Of a DNA stretch of 20,259 bases, positions 8,862-18,925 are shown one piece after another. Below the pieces are notes generated by a model that saw nothing but the letters and a program-made list of their open reading frames with translations, did no database searches and was not told where the DNA came from. The stretch comes from Priapulus caudatus (lineage: Eukaryota; Priapulida; Priapulimorpha; Priapulimorphida; Priapulidae): contig NW_014578807.1 in the NCBI RefSeq assembly GCF_000485595.1, positions 27,566 through 47,824 on the forward strand. Reading direction: 5' to 3'. Every line of letters starts with the position of its first letter. The first letter of the stretch is position 1. The translations under genes and the position numbers were made by a program.

Positions 8862-10552
8862 CATGTATGTTGTTCAAAGGCAGTATAAGTTTTATAGTAG
8901 ATGCACTGATTACACAGAGCATTGATGATGAGCATTGTGGAAGTATTCTGTAGTAATTGTAATAAGAAATAAGACTCCTGTCTCAGGAGTGTGTGGAGAA
9001 AAGTTAAATGTATCTAGAAATGCTTGATATATTTATAACTTGATGTGCAGTGAAATGCTACGTATTTATAAAAAAAAACGGGTGCCTTTTAACTTTTTAA
9101 TTCGGAAAGTAGAGGATAGGTGAACCAGAAATGTTGAAATAGTTGCCAGTTGATACCTCTCAGAATCATTAACGAATGAATATTTTAATGAAATATGGAA
9201 GGTATCGATCTTCATCATTGAGTAATAGGCTTGCATGTGTGTGACAAGCCCTAATATATTACAGGTAATCCTTGTTTGATGGCAATCTGGTTTGTGTTGC
9301 TTTGTTATTACCTTGTTAAGGATTAGTTAGGAAACATACTCATGTAGTCTTGCAAAGCTACGGTATTACGTCAATCGGGTGCCACCTGCTATTCAATACA
9401 ATCTTATAACACATAGTGCAGGGACGTAATTTAACCCCAAGCGTAAGCCAGGTACTCTTCAGTAAGCATAATATCAGCGATGGTTCCTCTTAAGTGAGTA
9501 TCAGTCAGGGATGGTACGTCTTTAATGTGGCAGCCATTTATTGATATTGTCATCTGTTCACGCACCTTACTTCACCATGTAGATTAAATAGTATTGTAAA
9601 TAACACTCTTTCCGTATTATACAATGTGTTTGGACTGGCCAAATATTCCCTAGAACTCCCCCCCCCTCCCACTATCATACAAATTTAACATTTGTTCCTG
9701 TAGTGCGATATACATCAAATAGTATCAGTTTTAAGAGATACATTAATGATAATGAACAAGGAATACCTGTAAAATTGATGCTTACGTGTTACCAATGTCC
9801 AGCATTCTGTAAACATCGTTTGTTTATCTCATTATAATAATCTACTTAATGCTCGGATAGTATTGAAAAAAAGTAGGCAGTTTTGTGTACAAACGCTCGA
9901 GCAAGAACAATTCTATTTTGCTATGTGAAGCTACATAGTGTTCGCGCGTCAAGATGAAATAAATTTGGGAGTTGAGCCCAACTCTGACAATCACTGTTTA
10001 AATTTGGTTCTGTGGTGTTACGGATCTCTACTGTAAATTTCAAGCTAACCGTGTTAATACACTTGAATAGAGAGAATAGCAGATCCTGAAAGACTCCTCG
10101 CAAGCGTTCTATCAGTCTAATTAACTCGAGAAAATGCTCCCGCTATAGCAAAAAAAAACGTCAGCGTTTTTTTCTATTTCATTCAAAGTTCATTAACGAG
10201 GGAAAATGTTTAAAAAATCGGTTCGAAAAACAAACGCACGCGACAGACGTACGTAATGTGATTGCGTTGATTTACAGAAAGACGATGTGTTTTTACGACG
10301 TATGCACGGCGAGCGTGTCACGCAGAATGGGGGAGGGGGTCAACGAAATGTTTGCTGCTAATAATGAACGACGCTCAACATGCATAACAACTACGAGAGT
10401 ACGTGCTAAGAATACACGCCACCTGGCGGAGCATACAGCGTCGACGTATGGTCGGCTGTCTTCTACTAACACTACTAAAGGCTGACACTATTAGACCAAC
10501 ACCGCATCGTGTTAGAGAACAAACAATTTACTCGCTGAAATTAATTGTGTTA
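8862..10552. other. Intergenic stretch without recognised gene
   Basis: AT-rich sequence with short open frames, none of which resembles a family I know or has family-like splice context. A cytosine run sits near 9659-9668. GC content rises after about 10200. A CTCF-like core, CGCCACCTGGCGGA, is at 10417-10430. Confidence 0.6.
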
Positions 10553-10555
10553 GCG

Positions 10556-10595
<40 letters not shown>

Positions 10596-10622
10596 CTCTA
10601 CTCTCTCTGTGTGTGTTGGATG

Positions 10623-10661
<39 letters not shown>

Positions 10662-10697
10662 GTGTGTGTGTGTGTTGGTGTGTGTGGTGCGCCTGTG

Positions 10698-10731
<34 letters not shown>

Positions 10732-10818
10732 CGTGCCGTGCGTGGTGCTGCCGTGCGGCGTGCGTGCCGTTGCGTGGCGTGCGTGCGTGCTGTGTGGTGT
10801 GTGTGTAGTGGTCTCTCT

Positions 10819-10865
<47 letters not shown>

Positions 10866-10876
10866 TCTCTCTCACT
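10553..10876 (+). repeat. Composite (CT)n-(GT)n-(CT)n microsatellite
   Basis: A (CT)n block (10553-10608) is followed by (GT)n blocks interrupted by TGGTG/CCGTGC spacers (10609-10808), then a second (CT)n block (10811-10876). Long low-complexity open frames on both strands here are artefacts of the repeat. Confidence 0.95.
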
Positions 10877-11164
10877 CTGTTGGTGTGCTCGTGTGCGCCG
10901 CGTACGTGCGTGCGTGCGATGCATGGCCCGCTTAGTGTTGGCGCTGGGACGTGTGTGTTAGAACCTCGCAAGCCTTCCATAGCTAGCCACTAAATAACTA
11001 GCTCACGCAACAAACTGATAAACAACAGAACAGCGGGGTTCTATGAAGAGTATAATAGTAGTAACTGTATTATTATCGAACAATTGTCACCGACGATCCA
11101 ACGCATACAACGCATAAAAATTAACGCGGACATGCAACACAATTTATCTCCACAACCTTCGGAC

Positions 11165-11549
11165 ATAGATCTCTCTATCTGCCGCTGAACCCTTTTCTCT
11201 TTCCTCAACAGCGAACCCACCTCTGCCTTCTGTACTGTCCTGTCTGCCTCCCGTCTGTCTGTTTCTTCACTCTCACCTACCCTCGCTCTCTTTCATTCTC
11301 CCTCATCTCGATCTCTCTCCTCTCTCCTCATCGTCGTCGTCTCGTCTCTCGCTCTCGTCTCTCCTCTCTCCTCTTCTCTCTTTTCTCGCTACTGCTTCTA
11401 CGACCCTCTCCGCTTTCGTCTCTCTTTCAGCCGCGCGCTCGTCCGCTTTCTTCATCTCTCTCCATCTCTCTCCTCCTCTTCTCTCTGTTCTCTCCTCTCT
11501 CTCTCTCTCTCTCTCTCCTCTCTCTTCTCTCTCTCTCTTCTCTCTCCCT

Positions 11550-11607
<58 letters not shown>

Positions 11608-11614
11608 CTCTCTA
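11165..11614 (+). repeat. Polypyrimidine tract, mostly CT microsatellite
   Basis: About 450 bp of almost uninterrupted C and T, grading from varied CTCTCC/CGTCGT sequence into perfect (CT)n at about 11555-11604. The other strand is polypurine. Such mirror-like tracts can form triplex (H-)DNA. Confidence 0.92.
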
Positions 11615-11615
11615 C

Positions 11616-11990
11616 AAACAGCCATGGCAGATGACGCTTACACACAACACAGTCGGCGATTGCTAAACCGATCCGCAAGCAGAACGCACACGTACAAAAA
11701 TTGCTGCTATCATAATCATAGCTACACACAAAATGTAGCTAGTCACAAACTGCATATAAGAATCGAAACGCCGCCGACGGACACGTTTCGTTACGTACGA
11801 CAGCTATAGAAGGGAAATAACTATAACGCAAAAGCGTACACTTGAGTTTGTACAGTTAAAATGATGGCGATACCGAACAAGCGAGAGCAGTGAGAACTGG
11901 TACTGATATGGCAAAGAACATTAAAAACTAGACAGTATGCCTTGCTCGTCCTTCACTAACCTGACCCCCTACTAGACAGTCGACCTAGCT
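11616..11990. other. Intergenic, nothing recognised
   Basis: A 61-codon open frame (11624-11809) begins with MADDAY but has neither family resemblance nor a plausible poly(A) signal, so it is not called. Confidence 0.5.
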
Positions 11991-11991
11991 G

Positions 11992-12008
11992 GATATATAT
12001 ATATATAT

Positions 12009-12041
<33 letters not shown>

Positions 12042-12055
12042 TATGTATGTATATC
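11992..12055. repeat. (TA)n-(TACA)n microsatellite
   Basis: A TA run, then about six CATA units, then TA and TGTA units. The flanks are partly complementary and could fold into a hairpin. Confidence 0.93.
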
Positions 12056-12059
12056 TTAC

Positions 12060-13990
12060 TATCACAACCTTCACCCCCAGGGTATTCACGCACGCGAAAT
12101 TAGCTACACAAAACAACACTCAGGTCCTTTGACAAGAATAATGTTAACAAATCGAGTCAAAAATGTAAAAACCGCCCGAATAAAGGGAGGGAAAACCGGC
12201 ACTTGGCGCGCGCGCACGAACACGAAGAAATCCGCGAACAACAACTGCGCCCTCTGGCGGCGTAGATCCGCATGCACATGGCGACATGCGGTGTCAGTCT
12301 AACTACTCGTTCTTTCGTCGGCGAGCCGAGACGTGCTGCTGCTATGAAACGCGCGTGGCGTGCGGATGGACGACATTCACAAGTGTTTTTTTCTACAGAC
12401 ACAGGAGATACATCATTTTCTCGACGGGCATAAGTGATTTCGGTAAAAAAATGCACACCAGATGGCGCTGCCTCTGCCATGACGTCACATGGGCGGGGGT
12501 TGGGGGGAGACACGTGAGACAAATACATACATGGTCGGTGGGCGCACGAGGCAGACGATATATATGCGCTAATTATCGCCATGTAGCTCTACCGTCGGTG
12601 ATACCCCGGAAATATGCCGGTGCTGCCATCTACCGTCGCTCACGCACACTAACCTTAATTGATTTATCGTCGTCAGTAACCTTGCATCATTCGCAATGCG
12701 GAGTGTAATTAAACAACCATTAGTTAATAAAATCATTAGTTTTTACCTTTATTCACTTCGACCTCGATCCGCCGCCCGATTCTGAACGGTCGATCGAGTT
12801 TTCGGCGAATGTCAAATCATTTAAAAGGTGGCGCCACTAGCCGCCGACACGTACACGGGAAACGTTACAAAACTACGGCAGCCGGTGACGTCACCACGCA
12901 CGCGAAATGCTCGATGTGTGAAAACCCCAAAACTCGTCTCAAAACTCGCCACCGCTATCGATATAAGTATATATACAGGAACGAATGAGACTGCCGCCCC
13001 ATGCCGCGCCTCGCTGCTCTCCTCTCCCGATTCCGTGGAAAGTAAATGCATTGGGGAACGTCTAAAACCGCGCGGGAGAATCTCGCATCGTGTTCCGGAC
13101 GCCCGCCGACGGTCGCCGTGGCAACGCTCTCTCGGGGTCCGCCAGGTGGAGCCACGTCATGAGATCCGAGTAGAAAACGCGTTTCGGCGCTCCTAAGTAC
13201 GATCAGTAAAAAATACTCTGCGTTGGTAGCATGGTGTGCACCTTGCCAGACAACGACCCTGAGAATAACGTGGGTGGTGGTAGTGCAGCGTGTGGTAGCG
13301 GGTTCAGTGTAGGGGTAGTGCATAGGGCAACGTGAGAGCAGAGAGGCAGGCAGTGCACAGGCCGTGTACCTATCACTCCCGGTCAACGCGCGTGACCAGC
13401 AATACTCCCGATCTCACATCTCGCGAAAATTACAGCATGCATCGCCTGACAGCGTCTACCTCCAACTTTCACGCGGGTGGTGGGACTCACACGGACCCTC
13501 GCCGAACCAAACGCGAGAATTATGTCGCACAGTTGTCCATTTCTCGCGGCTAAATGTGCCAACCAATGTCAGATTGAGTCATCGATAAGGTTGGCAGGCA
13601 TGGTGACACGAACAGAGTAGAGGTTTGTTGCATTGCATGCTTACCGGAATACGAACGGGTTTAAAAAGTCCGAAAAACCACCTGGAATTCCGGACATTGA
13701 CTTCACGCAGAAATAGGACCAAGGTAAAAATGAAGACGTTGGAGGCACCGCAATCGTAACGAACTACAGAGACAGATCGTGCTGACCCTAGTAGCATCAA
13801 CTACATTAATCAGCCTTAGTCCTATCTCCTGGAATGTACTCAATGCCTTCTACAGATATGACAGGGGTGACGTTGAATCAAATTGGGGTGATGGCAGGGA
13901 GGGGGAAGAAAGGGTTAGTTTCGCATTTCCACCTGCAGGACCTGATGGGCTGACAGATTTTGTCTGACCAAGCATAGCCACGGATCACAC
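12060..13990. other. CpG-rich intergenic interval, possible regulatory region
   Basis: No protein family is recognised. The interval is rich in CpG and short regulatory-like motifs: two full CRE palindromes and CTCF-like cores at 12247, 12457, 12825 and 13139. An exon-like open frame near 13848-13967 is discussed as a finding but not called as a gene. Confidence 0.45.
12480..12893. promoter_or_regulatory. Two perfect CRE palindromes (TGACGTCA)
   Basis: TGACGTCA occurs at 12480-12487 and again at 12886-12893; the second extends to GTGACGTCAC. It is the consensus for CREB/ATF-type bZIP factors. Their CpG-rich setting supports a promoter or enhancer, but no adjoining gene is visible. Confidence 0.4.
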
Positions 13991-13992
13991 AA

Positions 13993-14370
13993 CATTCCTT
14001 TGCGCGAGTTTCGCTTTGTATTCCAGCAGAAGGAGAGAGGTCGCGCCACACGTGATGGGAACCTTCCTTTCCACGGTCACAATTCGTGTCTCTCCGCGGG
14101 AGAAGGGCGGGCAGTCACACGTGACGGAAGACACATTCCTTTCCACGGCCACACGATTTATTTCGCAGCAGAAGGAGGGAGGGGGTTGCGGATCAACAGA
14201 ACATTTCGTTGCACTGTCACGATTGGTCTCTCCGTGGGAGAGAGAACGGTCGCACACGAACGCATCGTTCCTTCTCACTGACAAACGACTGCGTCTCCCG
14301 GCAAAAGAAGGGGCGGGGAGGTCACAGACGAACCGAACATTCTTTCGCACGGCTCCGTGAATTCCTCTGC
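13993..14370. repeat. Six degenerate copies of a 65-72 bp tandem repeat
   Basis: Units begin near 13993, 14060, 14130, 14200, 14262 and 14330. The shared plan is a CATTCCTTTCCACGGTCAC-like block, a TCTCTCCG..GGAGAAGG block, and GTCACACG. On the minus strand one frame stays open through the array and gives a loose 21-24 residue period (ERNV..V.CD.PPSF..GE..R.VTV), but I know no such family. Confidence 0.75.
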
Positions 14371-14377
14371 CCTCAGG

Positions 14378-14550
14378 AGAGGCTTGGGCACTGGGGCCAA
14401 CACTGGCTGGGGCCAGTCCAACCACCCAGGTGGGGCCACCACCCAGGTCCAACCAACCTCGGTTGGGCCAGACCACCCAACACTGGGTGGTCCCAGTCCA
14501 GTGTTGAGACCAACACTGGACCAACACCGGGCGTTGGGACTGGGACTTTA
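14378..14550. repeat. Hairpin-rich CCAACACTGG minisatellite
   Basis: Words such as CCAACACTGG, CCAGTCCA, ACCACCCA and GGTTGGGCC recur in both orientations. Perfect stems are GACCACCCA-ACAC-TGGGTGGTC (14471-14492), TCCAGTGTTG-AGAC-CAACACTGGA (14497-14520) and CCAACC-TC-GGTTGG (14453-14466). Open frames crossing it are repeat artefacts. Confidence 0.8.
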
Positions 14551-14574
14551 GAGTTGCCTTTCTTACAGGCAGGC

Positions 14575-15183
14575 ACGCTCGTCCGTGACCCGCCGCCACC
14601 ACCTAGAGGGTCGTCCTACACGCGGCTGCGGACACGCGAACACACACATCATCGTCATCGTCGGTAATCATGCGTGCGAGGCGGTGGATTCACACTCACT
14701 GTCTCTGCAGGTTGCGCCACTAGCAGCAGTCGCGCGTCTGCTTGTCGACTGCTCCGCCCGGCAACGGTTGCCGCGGGCAGCGCGCTTCCTTACACACGCG
14801 CGTTGTCAGACTATGGAAGCACTTACAGAATGAACACGCGCGGGAAACACATCGCGGCTTTCGGTCTGGTCCGCCCGCGATTCGGGTGCGCCGGACGAGC
14901 ACAGCGCCACCTGGTGGTCAAGCGCGCACGCGACACGACTCCGATGCCACCTGGCGGTCGCTGCGCGTCATTACGACATGACACGACACCACCGCGCTGC
15001 GTGCGCGCACACGGCTACGGACACCACGCCGCCTCATCGCGGTTATGGAAGGACGCGCGGCATCGGCAGGACCACGCACGTGCGCGCTGCAACATGCTGC
15101 GACACCATCGCGTCGCCCGATGTCCGCGACAATAGACGACCATGCTGCATCGCGGCTATGGAAGGAAACACTCGCTGCCTCGC
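14575..15183. other. GC-rich sequence downstream of FARP, likely including its 3' UTR
   Basis: No gene is recognised. Imperfect copies of CATCGCGG(T/C)TATGGAAGGA occur near 15034 and 15149. No AATAAA follows the FARP stop on the minus strand until 14162-14157, about 1 kb away, so the FARP 3' UTR either runs that far or uses a variant signal. Confidence 0.45.
14903..14959. promoter_or_regulatory. Pair of CTCF-like motifs
   Basis: AGCGCCACCTGGTGGTC (14903-14919) and GATGCCACCTGGCGGTC (14943-14959) lie 40 bp apart in the same orientation. They resemble the animal CTCF core (AGGTGGCGC on the other strand). Binding is an inference. Confidence 0.4.
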
Positions 15184-16963
15184 TCAGTAGTCGGAGTCGA
15201 AATACGAGTCGAGACCTCCTCCGCCTCCCCCTCCGCCCCCTCCTCCGTACGCCCGGTCGTGCGGCGTCGCGGCCTGCGTCGCGCTGCCCACCACCTCCAT
15301 CCAGCGGCCGAAGAGGTACTCGCTCTCCGCGCGGAAGAAGTAGACGTGGTTCTTGAACTGCAGCTTGAAGACGAGGTCCTTCTGGATGGCGTCGCACGGC
15401 TCGGGCGTCGACGCCGCGTAGCCGAGCACCGGGAGGCTCGCGAGCGGCGCGTCGTCGTTGAACGTCTTGTAGAAGAAGAGGCAGAAGTTCGCGAAGACGA
15501 CCCACAGCTTCTGCCAGCCGTCCGAGTTCTTGAACTTGCGGAGGAGGTATCCGCTGAGCTGCGCGGCGGCGGCGCGGCGGTAATCGCGCGCACCGACGCT
15601 CGCGTTGCGGTGCCAGCAGACGTGCGTCGACGTGTTGCCGCGCTGCTGGAAGCTGCGCTCGCGAGCCTCCGGCGTGTCGTCGTCGCCCGCGCCCCCGCGT
15701 CCGTCGTCTGCGTCGTCACGGAGACGCAGCGCGGGGGGACGCGCGGCGGCGTCGTCGTCCCGCCCCGCCGCAGCGATCGCGCGGTTGATGTCCTCCACCC
15801 AGCGGTACTTCTCCTCCTCGCTGCTCGCGGCGACGTTGATCGCCCGGCTGCCGTTGTAGAGCGCGAAGCAGTGCGGCACGGCAACGCGCGACTCCGGCGT
15901 CTCCTCGACGACCATGCCGCGCACCGCCAGCTGCCCGTGAACCTTGAACTGCAGGTAGGGCTGCGAGGTGCGGTTCGCGTACACCAGCGCGTCCGAGAAC
16001 AGGAAGAACATCCGCTGCTGGTACCCGCGCTTCGAGAACTTCTGCATGCACCCCTCGCGCACGAACGCGCGCCGCGCGTCCACGACCCCGTCCACGCCGC
16101 CGAGGTCACGCTGAACCTCGATCAGCTTGACGAGATTGTCGCAGGCTCGGCGCGCGTCCGCGCGAGCGTCGAGCGTCGCCGTGACGCCGGCGAGAGCCGC
16201 GCGGAGGTCGGCGGCGTCCGCGTGCGACGCGCCGTAGTAGTGCAGCATCGTCTCCAGCACGCGGCGGTAGTGCAGCAGCCGCTGCGCCGGTTTCACCGCG
16301 AGCAGGTTCAGCGGGAGGTAGCAGTCGCGGCGCGTCTCGAACGCGCGCCGGAACCGCGCGAGGGCGCCACCGGCGCGGCACGCGGCGTCGAGCGCAGACA
16401 GCGCGGGCGCGAGAGCGTCCAGGTAGGTGGCGTACGCGTCGAGGTCGAGCCGGGTGAGGAAGACGTCGCCGACGCGGTTGCACACCGCGGCGGCGCCCCC
16501 TGCCGGACGCGTCTCCCACGCGGCGAGGCGCGCCTCGAGTTCCTTCATGACGGCGCAGTGGACGCGGTGGATCGGTTCGACGAGCGAGACGATGGTGCCG
16601 AGCGCCGCCGCGTCGTCTAGTGGCGCCATCTCGCGGCGGAGAGCGACGGTGATGACCTCGAGGTCGGTGCGGTACGTCCGCTCGGTCGATAGCAGCTCCT
16701 TGCACATGTAGTAGGAGCGGTCGTGCGGGTAGGCCTTGCGCTTGAGGGGCACGGCCGGGGGCTCGTGCGGGATCACGTGCAGCGGAGAGGGCGACGACGC
16801 GGTAGGTGGCGCCCCGTTGTGGGCGTTGTGGGCGTTGTCGTTCTCCTTCAGTGCGTGGATCTCCTCCTCCTTGCTGCTCGGTTCTTTCTGCTTGACCTCC
16901 TCCTGCTCCTCGTCCTCCTCGTTCTTTTCGTCCTGCACTTCGTTCTCCGCCTCCTGCCGATTC

Positions 16964-16995
<32 letters not shown>

Positions 16996-18893
16996 GTAGA
17001 GTTGCTGCTGTTGCTGCTGCAGCTGCTGACGCCACTGCTGCTGCTGCTGCTCGAATTCCGGCTCGGACGGCGGCGGCGGCGGCACATCCGGGGGCGGGAT
17101 GTATGGAATCTCCGGTCGCGAAGGCACGTTCGGCTGTTTCCGCGGCGACTCGTCCGGCGACGGCGGCGCCCCCTCCTCGACGTCGGCCGTCACGGTGCCC
17201 GGTGGCGCCACCTCTGGGCTGGACGCGCTCTCGCGGCGCGGTGGCGGTGGGCTCGGGGACAGGCCGCGCGCCTCAGGCAGTCTCTGCGGCGGCAGCATCT
17301 CGATGCGCGGCGGCGGGGTGGACGGGGTCAGCGCCGGGGTCACCTCCCTACTGCTCGCGCTCGCAAAGTCCCCGCCGCGCTCGCTCCGCGGCGTCGTCAC
17401 GTCGCTTCCCGCCGCCGCCACCAGGTGGTGCGACGCCCCGCTCGTCTCTGACCCGCGACGCACCATCCGCGGCTCGCTGAGCGCGGATGAGCGCGGCGTT
17501 GATCCGCGGCGCGGGCCCGCCGCCGCCGCCGAGATGTCCGAGACTTCGAGACGTGCGTCCGCTGAGAGTGCGCGCGAACGGCGCGCGCTTCACGTAGCCG
17601 TCCCGCACGTCGTCCACCATCTCCTTCATCGTGCGACCGCTGTAGCGGAACTGCGATCCCTTGCTGAGCAGCGTCTTCCGTCGCCGCGGGATGCGCGCGA
17701 CCGTTGCGCAGCGGAAGAACGCGTGGTGCTCGACGCACTTCTTCCAGAAGTTCTTACAGCGGTCGCGGTCGTCGAAGTAGAACTCGACCGTGTCCTTGTA
17801 GTAGCCGTGTCCCTCCGGGTGCAGCTTGACGAGGAAGCGCCGCCGCTTGAAGCTCAGCTTGCGTACCTTCGCCCACGAGAACGTGTTGATCTTCGTGAAC
17901 TGCTGGAACACGTGCAACCCGAGGTGAGCGACGGCGAGGTTCAGCGGAACCCCCTCGTGGTCGCGCGCGGAGTGAACCTTCACGCCGTACAACTCGACCT
18001 TGCGCGCGATGTCCAGGAGCATGTAGTCAGCGTCCGCCGGCGACAGCCCGACGTGCCGGCGGTGATTGTCCATGATCTGTCGCTCGAGATCGTCGCACTG
18101 ATGCGGAACGAACTTGTAGTGCGAGAGGTAGGAATGATCCGGGTAGTCCTCGCTCGTGAAGTCCCCGCACTCGGCCTGCACGACGTAGGACGCGAGGAGG
18201 GCGGCGGTGGCGTCGTTGCACGGCATTGCGCCCGTCACCAGGTCGCGCTTTATCTGCAGCGCGAACAGGTAGCGCGTGTACTCCTCCTCCAGCTGGCCCG
18301 GGTCCGGCGTGTAGAACTTGACGGCAAAGTTGAAGCGAAGCGTGGGGAGTCCGCACACCTGTAACGATGGTGCGAGAGAGTAATTAACGAATAACAATGG
18401 TGATGATGATGGTGATGACAATTACAATGGTGATGATGATGGTGATGACAATTACAATGGTAATGATGATGGCAAAATGATAATAATAAAGGTAATAATA
18501 AGGGTAAAAATAATAACAACTAGAGCACTTGGAGAGCGCAGGCCGCCAAGGCAGCTCAATTCTCTCACTGTAAAAATTTTTATTAATTAATTAATTAAAT
18601 AATTAATTGAATCCGGATCACCACCAAAATGTAATCAATTCCCAAGTTACCCCATTTCTGACCTATCCTGAAAATTTTATTAATTGATTAATTAATTAAT
18701 TAATTGGGTCCGGATTACCACCAAAATCTAATCAATTCTAAGTTACCCCATTTCTGACCTTTCCTGAAAATTTTATGACAATCCTTCCAGAACTTTTCTA
18801 GTTAGGCTGTACACAAACAAACCAACGCACAAACCCACAAACCAACAAACACACGCTGGTAAAAACATGCCAACCCCTTGGCAGAGATAATAA

Positions 18894-18925
<32 letters not shown>

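Noticed and set aside
10403-10993. Open frames of 100-200 codons made of CV, SL, RE or TH runs
   Set aside because: Translations of the CT/GT microsatellites.
11427-11729. 100-codon minus-strand frame rich in RE repeats
   Set aside because: Translation of the GA microsatellite.
12955-13386. 143-codon minus frame and 122-codon plus frame in CpG-rich sequence
   Set aside because: Overlapping frames on both strands typical of GC-rich non-coding DNA; no conserved motif.
13985-14602. 205-codon minus frame across the tandem repeats
   Set aside because: It spans two unrelated minisatellites, has no family match and no promoter or splice support.
15142-16620. 492-codon open frame on the plus strand, opposite FARP
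   Set aside because: It mirrors the GC-rich FARP DH/PH exon, and its Val/Arg/Glu-rich composition is what the antisense of GC-rich codons gives. The minus frame matches conserved domains throughout.
17099-18364. 421-codon open frame on the plus strand opposite the FERM exon
   Set aside because: Antisense shadow of FARP exon 2 and linker; no family resemblance.
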